Shown here: piece by piece, positions 24,295-32,277 of the stretch
How the letters are laid out: the number at the start of each line of letters is the position of its first letter
How positions within the stretch are numbered: the first letter of the stretch is position 1
NCBI GenBank assembly: GCA_002600635.1
Contig: CP021371.1
Location: forward strand, 1,739,001 to 1,803,000
DNA: 64,000 nt
Direction: 5' to 3'
DNA from: Rhizobium sp. ACO-34A
Lineage (GTDB): Bacteria; Pseudomonadota; Alphaproteobacteria; Rhizobiales; Rhizobiaceae
Position numbers and translations under genes: made by a program
Notes under the pieces: model-generated
What the model was told of the DNA's origin: nothing
Seen by the model: only the letters and a program-made list of their open reading frames with translations
Database searches by the model: none

Positions 24295-26409
24295 ATGAAC
24301 ATCGCGAGCCCTATTCGTAAGACCGGTCACACGGTCTGTCCGCACGACTGTCCCTCCGCCTGCGCGCTCAACGTCGACGTCGAGCCGGATGGCCGCATCG
24401 GCCGTGTGCGTGGCGCACCTGATAACACCTACACGGCCGGCGTCATCTGCGCCAAGGTCGCCCGTTATGCCGAGCGCCTCTATCATCCTGACAGGCTCAT
24501 GACGCCGAAGCGGCGCAAGGGAGCGAAGGGCGCCGGCGACTGGCAGGAAGTTTCCTGGGAGGCTGCCCTCGACGAGATCGCCGACGCCTTCGTCAAGGCG
24601 GAAGCGGCGCATGGCTCCGAGGCGATCTGGCCGTATTTCTATGCCGGCACAATGGGGCAGGTGCAGCGCGACTCGATCGAGCGACTACGTCACGCCAAGC
24701 GCTATTCCGGCTTCATGGGCACGATCTGCACCAACATGGCCTGGACCGGCTATGTCATGGGAACCGGTGCGCTTCGCGGACCCGATCCGCGCGAGATGGC
24801 GAAATCCGATTGCGTCGTGATCTGGGGCACGAATGCGGTGGCCACGCAGGTCAACGTCATGACCCACGCGACCCGCGCCCGCAAGGAACGCGGCGCGAAG
24901 ATCGTCGTGATCGATATCTACGACAACCCGACGATGAAGCAGGCCGATCTCGGCCTGATCGTCCGCCCGGGCACCGATGCGGCACTTGCCTGCGCGCTGA
25001 TGCATGTCGCCTTCCGCGACGGTTATGCCGACCGTGAATACATGGCGAGATATGCCGATGACCCGGCCGGTCTTGAAGCGCATCTCGCGAGCCGCACGCC
25101 GGAATGGGCAGCGGCCATCACCGGTCTTTCGGTGGAAGAGATCGAAACGCTGGCGAAACTGGTCGGCACGACAAAGAAGACCTTCTTCCGCCTCGGCTAC
25201 GGCTTTGCCCGCCAGCGCAACGGTTCGGCCGCCATGCATGCGGCCCTGTCGGTCGCGACCGTCCTCGGCCTCTGGCAATATGAAGGCGCCGGCGCCTTCC
25301 ACAACAACGGCGATATCTTCCGGCTGAACAAGTCGGAACTGATGGGCACCGGTTATATGGATCCGTCGATCCGCATGCTCGACCAGTCGCAGATCGGACG
25401 TGTGCTGACCGGTGACGCCGAGGCCTTGCGTCATGGCGGACCGGTGACGGCGCTCCTGATCCAGAACACCAATCCGATGAATGTCGCGCCCGAGCAGCGA
25501 CTGGTGAAGCAGGGCTTCCTGCGTGACGACCTGTTCGTCGCCGTCCACGAGCAGTTCATGACGGAAACGGCCGAAGTCGCCGATATGGTCCTGCCGGCCA
25601 CCATGTTCGTGGAGCATGATGATATCTATCGCGCCGGTGGCCAGAGCCATATCCTTTTGGGACCGAAGCTTGTGGAGCCGCCGGAAACGGTGCGCACCAA
25701 CCTCTTCGTGATCGAGGAACTGGCGAAGCGTCTCGGCGTGTCGAACTATCCGGGTTTCTGTCTCTCGGAAGAAGAGCATATCGACCGGCTTTTGAAGGCA
25801 AGCGGTCAAGCCGGTTATGAGGAACTGAAGGCCGGGCGCTGGATCGACTGTCAGCCGGGCTTTCGCGAGGCCCATTTCCTTGATGGTTTCGGACATCCCG
25901 ATGGCAAGTTCCGCTTCCGCCCGGATTGGGTCGCTGGCAAGTCTCCCAACAAGCCGCCGGCGAATGTCGGTAATCTCGGCCCCGTAGCAGCGTTGCCGGA
26001 GCTGCCTGATCATGTCGACCTGATCGAGGTCGCGGATGCCGAGCATCCCTTCCGGCTCGCGACATCGCCCGCCCGTAACTTCCTGAATTCGACCTTTGCG
26101 GAAACAAAGACTTCTTTCGAGAAGGAGGGCAGGCCGGAGGTCATGATCAATACGAGCGACGCCGAACGGCTTTCCATTGCCGCCGGTGATGTCGTGCGCA
26201 TGGGTAACGGCCGCGGCGAGATCAGGATCCATGCGCGGGTCACCGATGCGGTGAAGCCGGGCGTGCTGGTCGCCGAGGGGCTGTGGCCCAACAAGGCCCA
26301 TCTCGACGGAGAAGGCATCAACGTGCTGACCGGGGGCGATTGCGTGGCCCCTCATGGTGGTGCAGCCTTCCACGACAACAAGGTCTGGCTCGAAAAGGAC
26401 GGCGAATGA
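24295..26409 (+). CDS. Molybdopterin-dependent oxidoreductase
   Basis: Product of 704 residues of the formate-dehydrogenase/DMSO-reductase superfamily. It has an N-terminal iron-sulphur motif (TVCPHDCPSACAL, with a fourth cysteine in GVICAKV). Central molybdopterin-binding blocks include VIWGTNAVATQVNV, VIDIYDNPTMKQADLGLIVRPG and IQNTNPMNVAPEQ. The C-terminal MGD-binding domain has LATSPARNFLNSTFAE. No Tat signal is visible, so it is probably cytoplasmic; the substrate is unknown. The ATG at 24295 is chosen because CPHDCPSAC should lie near the N-terminus. No Shine-Dalgarno is present. Its stop overlaps the Nudix start (ATGA). Confidence 0.92.
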   Translation: MNIASPIRKTGHTVCPHDCPSACALNVDVEPDGRIGRVRGAPDNTYTAGVICAKVARYAERLYHPDRLMTPKRRKGAKGAGDWQEVSWEAALDEIADAFVKAEAAHGSEAIWPYFYAGTMGQVQRDSIERLRHAKRYSGFMGTICTNMAWTGYVMGTGALRGPDPREMAKSDCVVIWGTNAVATQVNVMTHATRARKERGAKIVVIDIYDNPTMKQADLGLIVRPGTDAALACALMHVAFRDGYADREYMARYADDPAGLEAHLASRTPEWAAAITGLSVEEIETLAKLVGTTKKTFFRLGYGFARQRNGSAAMHAALSVATVLGLWQYEGAGAFHNNGDIFRLNKSELMGTGYMDPSIRMLDQSQIGRVLTGDAEALRHGGPVTALLIQNTNPMNVAPEQRLVKQGFLRDDLFVAVHEQFMTETAEVADMVLPATMFVEHDDIYRAGGQSHILLGPKLVEPPETVRTNLFVIEELAKRLGVSNYPGFCLSEEEHIDRLLKASGQAGYEELKAGRWIDCQPGFREAHFLDGFGHPDGKFRFRPDWVAGKSPNKPPANVGNLGPVAALPELPDHVDLIEVADAEHPFRLATSPARNFLNSTFAETKTSFEKEGRPEVMINTSDAERLSIAAGDVVRMGNGRGEIRIHARVTDAVKPGVLVAEGLWPNKAHLDGEGINVLTGGDCVAPHGGAAFHDNKVWLEKDGE

Positions 26410-27008
26410 GCCGTTTCGACAGGACCAGCATCGACATCGTCAGCGACGAGACCGTGTGGAAGGGATGGAGCACCCTGCGGCGCGTTGTTTTCGACTATCG
26501 CCGGGATGGGCATGCGACGCAGCTCGAATGGGAGGTCTTTGACCGGGGTGAAGCGGTGGCCGTGCTTCTTCATGACCCACGCCGTGACACCGTGATTCTG
26601 GTGCGGCAGTTCAGAATTCCCATTTACCTGCAGGGCGATCCTCCGTTTCTTCTGGAAGTGCCTGCCGGCTCCATGGAGCGTGGCGAGGACCCCGTTGAGA
26701 CGGTGACCCGCGAAGCCGAGGAGGAAACCGGCTTTCGCATCAAACAGGTCAGACGCCTGTTCTCGGTTTACATGTCGCCGGGAGCGGTCACGGAGAAGCT
26801 CCACTTCTTTTACGCCGAGATCAGCCAGACCGACAAGGTCTCCGAGGGCGGAGGGCTGGAGGAAGAACACGAGGATATCGAACTCGTCGACATCCCGTTC
26901 GAAAGCGCTCTCGCCATGATCGAAAGCGGAGAAATCTTCGACGCCAAGACGATCATGCTGCTGCAATGGGCAGCGCTGAACCGGGCGAAGCTGTCCGGCG
27001 AGATCTGA
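26406..27008 (+). CDS. Nudix hydrolase, ADP-ribose/nucleotide-sugar pyrophosphatase type
   Basis: Product of 200 residues. The Nudix box is complete: G at the end of PAG, then SMERG-E-DPVETVT-REAEEETGF. VVLRQ-like ILVRQFRIPIY and FLLEVPAGS place it with the NudF/NudK ADP-ribose and GDP-mannose pyrophosphatases. The ATG at 26406 overlaps the stop of the molybdenum oxidoreductase by four bases, so it is translationally coupled. The longer frame to 26283 lies inside the upstream gene. The coupling to an oxidoreductase hints at a nucleotide or cofactor clean-up job, by inference only. Confidence 0.93.
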   Translation: MSRFDRTSIDIVSDETVWKGWSTLRRVVFDYRRDGHATQLEWEVFDRGEAVAVLLHDPRRDTVILVRQFRIPIYLQGDPPFLLEVPAGSMERGEDPVETVTREAEEETGFRIKQVRRLFSVYMSPGAVTEKLHFFYAEISQTDKVSEGGGLEEEHEDIELVDIPFESALAMIESGEIFDAKTIMLLQWAALNRAKLSGEI

Positions 27009-27027
27009 GATCCCATAGCGCGGCGAC

Positions 27028-27065
27028 AAAAAAGGCCGCGAACGCGCAAAGGTACGTTCGCGGCC
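27028..27065 (-). terminator. Strong terminator between Nudix and omptin genes
   Basis: GGCCGCGAACG (27034-27044) pairs perfectly with CGTTCGCGGCC (27055-27065), 10-nt loop. Six A at 27028-27033 become the T-tract on the minus strand, so it terminates the omptin gene ending at 27108. It may also stop transcription from the plus-strand Nudix gene. Confidence 0.88.
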
Positions 27066-27107
27066 AGACGGACGGCGTGGCTGGCCGTCCGCGGGGGCTC
27101 GGGAGGT

Positions 27108-28052
27108 TCAGAACTTGCCCTTGAGGCCGAAGGAGATCGATACCGCCTGGAAATCGGCGCCGGCTCCGTTGGAGTAATGCTCGTCGTCGCTTGTGCCCGT
27201 GGTGTCGACCATGCGGACGTCTCCCTTGGTGCGGAAGACCCTCTCGAAATTGCCGGCGACATAGAATGCGGCGTTCTGCGTGAACTCGTAGTTCACGGCG
27301 ACATTGGCCCCGAGCATGGGGGCGGCCCCCATGGAGTCGTAGAAGCGCAGGTCACGCATCCAGTGGTCGTCGATATCCTCGATGCCGAAGCTGAGGCCAC
27401 CTTTCACGCCGCCGGAGAGGGTGAAGGCGCCGATCCTGTGTTCCGCATTCGCCGCCAGGAAGGCGACCGGGATCTTCTGGCGATAGCTGATGGCCCTATC
27501 GCCGTCGGCAAAGCTTCCGACGGTGTCGTGAAGAGCGGAGGTGCTGTAGATGTAGGAGCCGCCAAAAGCGCTCCATTTCACATCCGAATAGCTGAAGCCC
27601 AGGCCGAGATCGAACGTCGTGGCGTCGTTGGAATAGACGTCGCGGTCCACCTCGATCGAGCCGTTGAAATAGTGGTCGAGCTTCGTGTCGGGATGGGTGG
27701 AGCGGTGCGTCCAGTCATCGATCGAATAGACGAGCCAGTCATAATCGACCATGTGACCATTGCCGTTGGCCCCGATGTTTACATTGGCCTTCACGCTCCA
27801 GTTCTTGTCGAGGTCAGCCATGGCGCCGAACGTATAGAGCGTGACGCCCTTGCTCTCCCAGTCGAGCTGGCTGAGCTTGTGGGAGCCGTCATAGACATAT
27901 TCCCCGGCCTTGATGTTGGCGAAGCCGATGCCGCCGTAAATGGCAAAGCTCTGGTCGGGAGAAGTGAAGAGATTGTCTGCTGCCGTCGCAAAGGCCGGAG
28001 AACAGAATACAAGACCCGCCAGCAAGGCGGTCTTGGCGCGAAGAAGAGACAT
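27108..28052 (-). CDS. Omptin-family outer membrane protease
   Basis: Product of 314 residues with a signal peptide (ending SPAFATA) and a ten-stranded barrel. Omptin active-site residues are present: the Asp pair in MVDYDW and the Asp/His pair in DIDDHW. The family motifs WTHRSTHPDTKLDH and a C-terminal NGAGADFQAVSI also match OmpT/Pla. It ends in phenylalanine (LKGKF). Omptins cleave between basic residues of host or competitor peptides at the cell surface in an LPS-dependent way. GAGG precedes the ATG at 28052; the upstream TTG (28079) is less likely. The downstream neighbour of a truncated paralogue. Confidence 0.9.
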   Translation of the reverse strand: MSLLRAKTALLAGLVFCSPAFATAADNLFTSPDQSFAIYGGIGFANIKAGEYVYDGSHKLSQLDWESKGVTLYTFGAMADLDKNWSVKANVNIGANGNGHMVDYDWLVYSIDDWTHRSTHPDTKLDHYFNGSIEVDRDVYSNDATTFDLGLGFSYSDVKWSAFGGSYIYSTSALHDTVGSFADGDRAISYRQKIPVAFLAANAEHRIGAFTLSGGVKGGLSFGIEDIDDHWMRDLRFYDSMGAAPMLGANVAVNYEFTQNAAFYVAGNFERVFRTKGDVRMVDTTGTSDDEHYSNGAGADFQAVSISFGLKGKF

Positions 28053-28230
28053 GCGTTTATCCTCAGTCGTACTATCCAATGGGCTTGGACACTACGATTT
28101 TGCTGTTCTTCTTCAACGGGTGGTACCGGCCATTTCTGGGAATGACCCAGGCCAAAAGTGAGTCGATTGATTTTGATTTGTTTCCGCGGAGAGGGTTTGC
28201 AACTTGATCTGAAACCGGCAGTCCCCGGTT

Positions 28231-28263
28231 TCAGAACGTGCCCTTGACGCCGAAGGATACCGA
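28231..28263 (-). other. Untranslated remnant of the second omptin's last beta-strand
   Basis: In frame after the TAG at 28264-28266, ten sense codons spell SVSFGVKGTF before a TGA at 28231-28233. This matches the end of the intact paralogue (SISFGLKGKF), so these bases once encoded the final strand with its terminal phenylalanine. Confidence 0.85.
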
Positions 28264-29172
28264 CTATGCCTGGAAGTCGGCACCGGCCGCGTCGTCAAAC
28301 TTGGCCGATGCCGGGTAGAGGGTGCTTTCGACCTTCGTGTCGCCCTTGGCGTGATAGACCTTCTGGTAATCGCCGGCCACATAGATCGAGGCGGACGGCA
28401 GAAGCTGGTAGTCGAGGGAGACATTGGCTCCGATCATCGGCGCCGGCTTCATGTCGTCGGTAAAGCGCAGGTAGCGCAGCCAGTGATCGTCGATATCGCT
28501 GATACCGAAGGTCGCTCCGCCCTGAATGCCTCCGGAAAGCGTCAGCCCCCCGATGCGCTGCTCGGCATTGGCCGAGACGAAGGCGACGGGAATCTTCTGC
28601 CGGTAGGTGATGCCCTTCTCACCGTCCGCAAAGGTGCCAACGGTGTCGTGCAGGGAATAGTTGGAATAGACGTAGCTGCCGCCGTAGCCGCTCCACTGAA
28701 CGTCCGAATAGCCAAGGCCGCCGCCAAGAGCGAGCCTTGTGCTGTCTGTTTGATAGATGGTCCTGTCGGCTTCGATCGTGCCGTTCAGATAATGGTCGAG
28801 CTTCGTGTCGGGATGGACGGACTGGTGCGTCCAGTCATCGATGGAATAGTCCATCCAGTCCCGGTCGACCATGTGACCGTCACCCTTCATGCCGAAGTCG
28901 AGCTTGCCCTTGAGACGCCAGCTGTAGCCGAGTTCCAGCGTCGCTCCCATCTTGGCGGTCGGAACGTTCTTGCTCTCCCAGTCGAGCTGGCTGAGCTTGT
29001 GGGAGCCGTCATAGACATATTCCCCGGCCTGGAGATTGGTGAGGCCGATGCCCGCAAAGGCGCTCACCGAGCCATCGGACGAAGAATAGAAATTGTCCCG
29101 GGCACGGGCGGGCATGATCGTCACCAATACGGCTGACGCAATCAGCAGTAAATGGAAAAAACGAATCGGCAT
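28264..29172 (-). CDS. Omptin-family protease paralogue, cut short by a TAG codon
   Basis: Product of 302 residues, clearly paralogous to the adjacent omptin, with active-site motifs retained (MVDRDW, DIDDHW, WTHQSVHPDTKLDH). The reading frame stops at a TAG (28264-28266) exactly ten codons before the natural end. The protein lacks the last half-strand and the C-terminal phenylalanine used by the barrel-assembly machinery, so it may fold poorly or be degraded. A signal peptide (LVTIMPARA) is intact. The ATG at 29172 is preferred over a TTG at 29196. Its Shine-Dalgarno lies in a small hairpin (29183-29199). It may be a recent pseudogene; a sequencing error is the other explanation. Confidence 0.85.
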   Translation of the reverse strand: MPIRFFHLLLIASAVLVTIMPARARDNFYSSSDGSVSAFAGIGLTNLQAGEYVYDGSHKLSQLDWESKNVPTAKMGATLELGYSWRLKGKLDFGMKGDGHMVDRDWMDYSIDDWTHQSVHPDTKLDHYLNGTIEADRTIYQTDSTRLALGGGLGYSDVQWSGYGGSYVYSNYSLHDTVGTFADGEKGITYRQKIPVAFVSANAEQRIGGLTLSGGIQGGATFGISDIDDHWLRYLRFTDDMKPAPMIGANVSLDYQLLPSASIYVAGDYQKVYHAKGDTKVESTLYPASAKFDDAAGADFQA

Positions 29173-29182
29173 GTCCCGCAAC

Positions 29183-29199
29183 CCCTTGTTGTTCAAGGG
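29183..29199 (-). promoter_or_regulatory. Small leader hairpin over the second omptin's ribosome site
   Basis: On the minus strand CCCTTG (29199-29194), loop AACAA, CAAGGG (29188-29183). The AAGGGG Shine-Dalgarno is in the 3' arm, nine bases before the ATG at 29172. A 6-bp stem could mask it; the effect is unproven. Confidence 0.35.
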
Positions 29200-29261
29200 A
29201 AGGGTGCCCCGGAATGGTTAATGATTGGCTAGCATAAGGTCTGTCGTGGCATGCCGCGTCC

Positions 29262-30233
29262 TCAGAATGCGATGGCGGCAGCGTCCTTTTCTGAGAGATT
29301 GGCAACGGATGGCGCGGTACGAACCATCTCGTATTTGACCTGTGTTACCTTTACGGCGCGGTACCAGTCGACGAGGTCGCCCCAGGGGTCGTTGATCTTG
29401 CCGAGACCGGCGATGAAGGCCGCGATGGTGCCGACTTCCGTCTGGCCGGTGACGACGAAATAGCCGCCGAGAGCGAGAATTCCGGCGTAGCCGAGCTGGG
29501 TCAGGAAGTTCATGAGGAAGTTCATGGTGAACTTGATCTTGTAGACGCCCATGTTGAGCGCGAAGATCTGCTCGATCCGAGCCCCCTGCACACCGTCCGC
29601 GTCAACTGCCGCGCCGCGCTCGACAATGCCGGCGCTCAGCTGCCGCGTGACGTTGATCTTCGCGCCGACCCGGCGGTTGATGGCCGATTGCATCAGTGGC
29701 ACGAAGCCGATCTGCGGACAGAATACCAGCACCACCACGAGCGCCATCAGAGGCTGGAGATAGATGAGATAAGCCGTGACGGACAGAAGGATGCCGGCCT
29801 GCAGCAGCGGTTCCGAAATCGCGCCGCCGACGAAACCGCCGATCGGTTCCGCCTCGGCGATCACGATCGAGAGTTCGGCCCCCTCCCTGGTGACGTCCAT
29901 GGCATCCGGATGGGCGGTGTCGGCTACGAAGACGACGCGACGCAGCCAGCGCACGGACCGCTCGCCGATCCAGTTGCGGTAGATGTTCAGCGCGAGTTTC
30001 ACGGATCCCTCCGCGAGGACACAAAGAAGATAGAGGCTCACCAGCGTGACGATGGCGCTGAATGGCTTCAGGTTGGTTGCGTCGTTGACGATCCGCCGCT
30101 GGATTTCGAGGGGAATGGTGCCAAGCAGGAAAAGCAGAATGGAGAGGATGGCGATGGCGGCCTGATGCGAGCCGCTGACCCGCCAGACGAAGCGATAAAG
30201 TGAAGTCGGCACCACGATTCCCTGCGTTCTCAA
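29262..30233 (-). CDS. ABC-exporter transmembrane domain protein without an ATPase
   Basis: Product of about 320 residues with five to six membrane helices in the type-I ABC exporter pattern (FLLGTIPLEIQRRIVNDA, SLYLLCVLAEGSVKLALNIYRNWIGERSVRWLR, ILALGGYFVVTGQTEVGTIAAFIAGLGKINDPWGDL). It ends right where a nucleotide-binding domain would begin, with no Walker motifs and no ATPase gene beside it. The frame starts at a TTG (30233). A GTG at 30215, preceded by AGGGA, is the better start. The function is unknown; it may pair with an ATPase elsewhere or act as a non-transporting remnant. Confidence 0.8.
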   Translation of the reverse strand: MRTQGIVVPTSLYRFVWRVSGSHQAAIAILSILLFLLGTIPLEIQRRIVNDATNLKPFSAIVTLVSLYLLCVLAEGSVKLALNIYRNWIGERSVRWLRRVVFVADTAHPDAMDVTREGAELSIVIAEAEPIGGFVGGAISEPLLQAGILLSVTAYLIYLQPLMALVVVLVFCPQIGFVPLMQSAINRRVGAKINVTRQLSAGIVERGAAVDADGVQGARIEQIFALNMGVYKIKFTMNFLMNFLTQLGYAGILALGGYFVVTGQTEVGTIAAFIAGLGKINDPWGDLVDWYRAVKVTQVKYEMVRTAPSVANLSEKDAAAIAF

Positions 30234-30297
30234 TCTATGAGTGAGGGATGTTGCTCGCGGATGCCAGGCATTTCAAGCGGCTTGCTTGCCGCAGGTG

Positions 30298-30957
30298 TCA
30301 GAATGCGCCGATCAGCTTGTCGTCAGGATGAGGTGCTCCCTGCTGTTCCCGAACGGCATGGCCGTCCTCCATGCGGATCTTGCCTTCGGCCAGAAGCTTC
30401 AAAGCAAGCGGATAGAGCTTGTGTTCGACGGTCAGTACTCTGGCCGCAAGACTGTCGGCCGTATCTCCGGTGACAACAGGAACGGCCGCCTGCGCGAGGA
30501 TCGGGCCTTCGTCCATGCCCTCGGTGACGAAGTGCACGGTGCAGCCGGCGATCCGCATGCCCGCATCGATGGCCCGCTGATGGGTATGCAAGCCCGGGAA
30601 GAGCGGCAGAAGGGAAGGGTGGATGTTGATGATCCGGCCTTCCAGACGCTGGATGAATTCGCCCGACAGCAGTCGCATGTAGCCCGCAAGGCAGACGATA
30701 TCCGGCGACAGGGTTTCAAGCGCGGCGAGGATCGCTGCTTCGTGTTCGGCCTTGCTGGCGTAATCGCGGCGTTCGAAGGCGAAGGTAGCGATGCCGCGTT
30801 CGGCGGCCTTCGCCAGTCCACCCGCCGACGACTTGTCGGATATGACGGCAACCACTTCTGCCGGGAAGTCCTGCGCCTCACAGGCGGCGGCGAGCGCCAG
30901 CATGTTGGAACCGCCGCCCGAAATGAAGACGACGACGCGTTTGCGCGGCGTTGTCAT
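30298..30957 (-). CDS. purN: Phosphoribosylglycinamide formyltransferase
   Basis: Product of 219 residues catalysing the third step of purine synthesis, GAR to FGAR, with 10-formyl-tetrahydrofolate. The phosphate-binding loop is [10 protein letters not shown]. The catalytic region has [14 protein letters not shown] followed by [17 protein letters not shown], with the Asn, His and Asp of the active site. Its ATG overlaps the purM stop by four bases (ATGA), so it is second in the purM-purN operon. Confidence 0.97.
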   Translation of the reverse strand: MTTPRKRVVVFISGGGSNMLALAAACEAQDFPAEVVAVISDKSSAGGLAKAAERGIATFAFERRDYASKAEHEAAILAALETLSPDIVCLAGYMRLLSGEFIQRLEGRIINIHPSLLPLFPGLHTHQRAIDAGMRIAGCTVHFVTEGMDEGPILAQAAVPVVTGDTADSLAARVLTVEHKLYPLALKLLAEGKIRMEDGHAVREQQGAPHPDDKLIGAF

Positions 30958-32027
30958 AGGGCGAGGACACCCTGGTAGCGCGTGCCGGGTTCACCTTCCG
31001 CGCGTGCGATCATCCGGCCGAGCGGAATGACGGTCTCGCCTTCGGCCTTGAGCGCGGCCGAGACGCGCTCGGCATCTGCTGCCGCGACAACGACGATCAT
31101 GCCGATGCCGCAGTTGAAGGTGCGCAGCATTTCGTTCTGGGCGACGCCGCCGGTCTTTGCAAGCCAGGAGAAGACTGCCGGCGGCTTGATGGCGCCAAGG
31201 TCGATTTCTGCGGCAAGATGCTTCGGCAGGACGCGCGGAATGTTTTCCGGGAAGCCGCCGCCGGTAATGTGTGCCAGCGCCTTGAGCGCACCGGTTTCGC
31301 GGATCGCCTTGAGAAGCGGCTTCACATAGATGCGGGTCGGTTCCAGCAGGGCCGCGCCGAGCGTCTTGTCGCCATCGAAGGGCGCCTTGTCGTCCCAGGA
31401 GAGACCCGACAGGGTGACGATCTTGCGCACCAGCGAAAAGCCGTTGGAGTGAACGCCGGAGGAGGAGAGGCCGAGGATGACGTCGCCTTCCGCGATATCG
31501 CCTGCCGGGAGGAGCTTGCCACGTTCGGCAGCACCGACGGCAAAGCCGGCAAGGTCATAGTCGCCGCCCGCATACATGCCGGGCATTTCCGCGGTTTCCC
31601 CGCCGATCAGTGCGCAGCCTGCCTCGCGGCAGCCGGCGGCGATGCCGCCGACAATGGCCGCGCCCTGTTCGGGATCGAGCTTGCCCGTCGCGAAATAGTC
31701 GAGGAAGAGCAGCGGTTCTGCGCCCTGCACCACGAGATCGTTGACGCACATGGCGACGAGATCGATGCCGACGGTATCGTGGATGCCCGCGTCGATGGCG
31801 ATCTTCAGCTTGGTGCCGACGCCGTCATTGGCCGCAACGAGGATCGGGTCGTTGAAGCCCGCGGCCTTGAGGTCGAACAGGCCGCCGAAGCCGCCGATCT
31901 CGCCGTCGGCGCCAGGACGTCGCGTGGAGCGTACCGCCGGCTTGATCTTCTCGACCAGCAGGTTTCCGGCATCGATGTCAACGCCGGCGTCGCTATAGGT
32001 CAGACCGTTCTTTCCAGACTGGCTCAT
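30954..32027 (-). CDS. purM: Phosphoribosylformylglycinamidine cyclo-ligase
   Basis: Product of 357 residues (AIR synthetase), fifth step of purine synthesis. [20 protein letters not shown] is the characteristic start. [46 protein letters not shown] and THITGGG-like [14 protein letters not shown] are the ATP- and substrate-binding blocks. GGAG upstream of the ATG at 32027 supports this start over the longer frame to 32090. Co-transcribed with purN. Upstream is the divergent PerM-hda-ppk-ppx run. Confidence 0.97.
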   Translation of the reverse strand: MSQSGKNGLTYSDAGVDIDAGNLLVEKIKPAVRSTRRPGADGEIGGFGGLFDLKAAGFNDPILVAANDGVGTKLKIAIDAGIHDTVGIDLVAMCVNDLVVQGAEPLLFLDYFATGKLDPEQGAAIVGGIAAGCREAGCALIGGETAEMPGMYAGGDYDLAGFAVGAAERGKLLPAGDIAEGDVILGLSSSGVHSNGFSLVRKIVTLSGLSWDDKAPFDGDKTLGAALLEPTRIYVKPLLKAIRETGALKALAHITGGGFPENIPRVLPKHLAAEIDLGAIKPPAVFSWLAKTGGVAQNEMLRTFNCGIGMIVVVAAADAERVSAALKAEGETVIPLGRMIARAEGEPGTRYQGVLAL

Positions 32028-32277
32028 CCCGTGTCTCCGATGGGTATCGATTATGGGGCTGGCAATTGCATGAAGAGGCTCGACATGCAAGTCGCGAGGC
32101 TGGATTCGCGATGTTTTCCGGCAGTTTTCGCAAGAGACTTATATAGAGAGGTATGTCGTGACGGCCTGTTCTGTCCGCGAGCCATCTTGACCCGCGCTTC
32201 GCCCATACCCTAATTCCTATACGGGCTTGTCGCATATTCGCGCGAGACCGCAGCACGCGCGACGAGAGGAACGCTTC

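Noticed and set aside
24685..26373. 562-codon minus-strand frame opposite the molybdenum oxidoreductase
   Set aside because: Shadow frame; the plus-strand protein has all family motifs.
28211..28232. 8-bp hairpin GAAACCGG/CCGGTTTC at the end of the second omptin, considered as a terminator
   Set aside because: No T-tract follows on the minus strand, and it overlaps the former stop codon.
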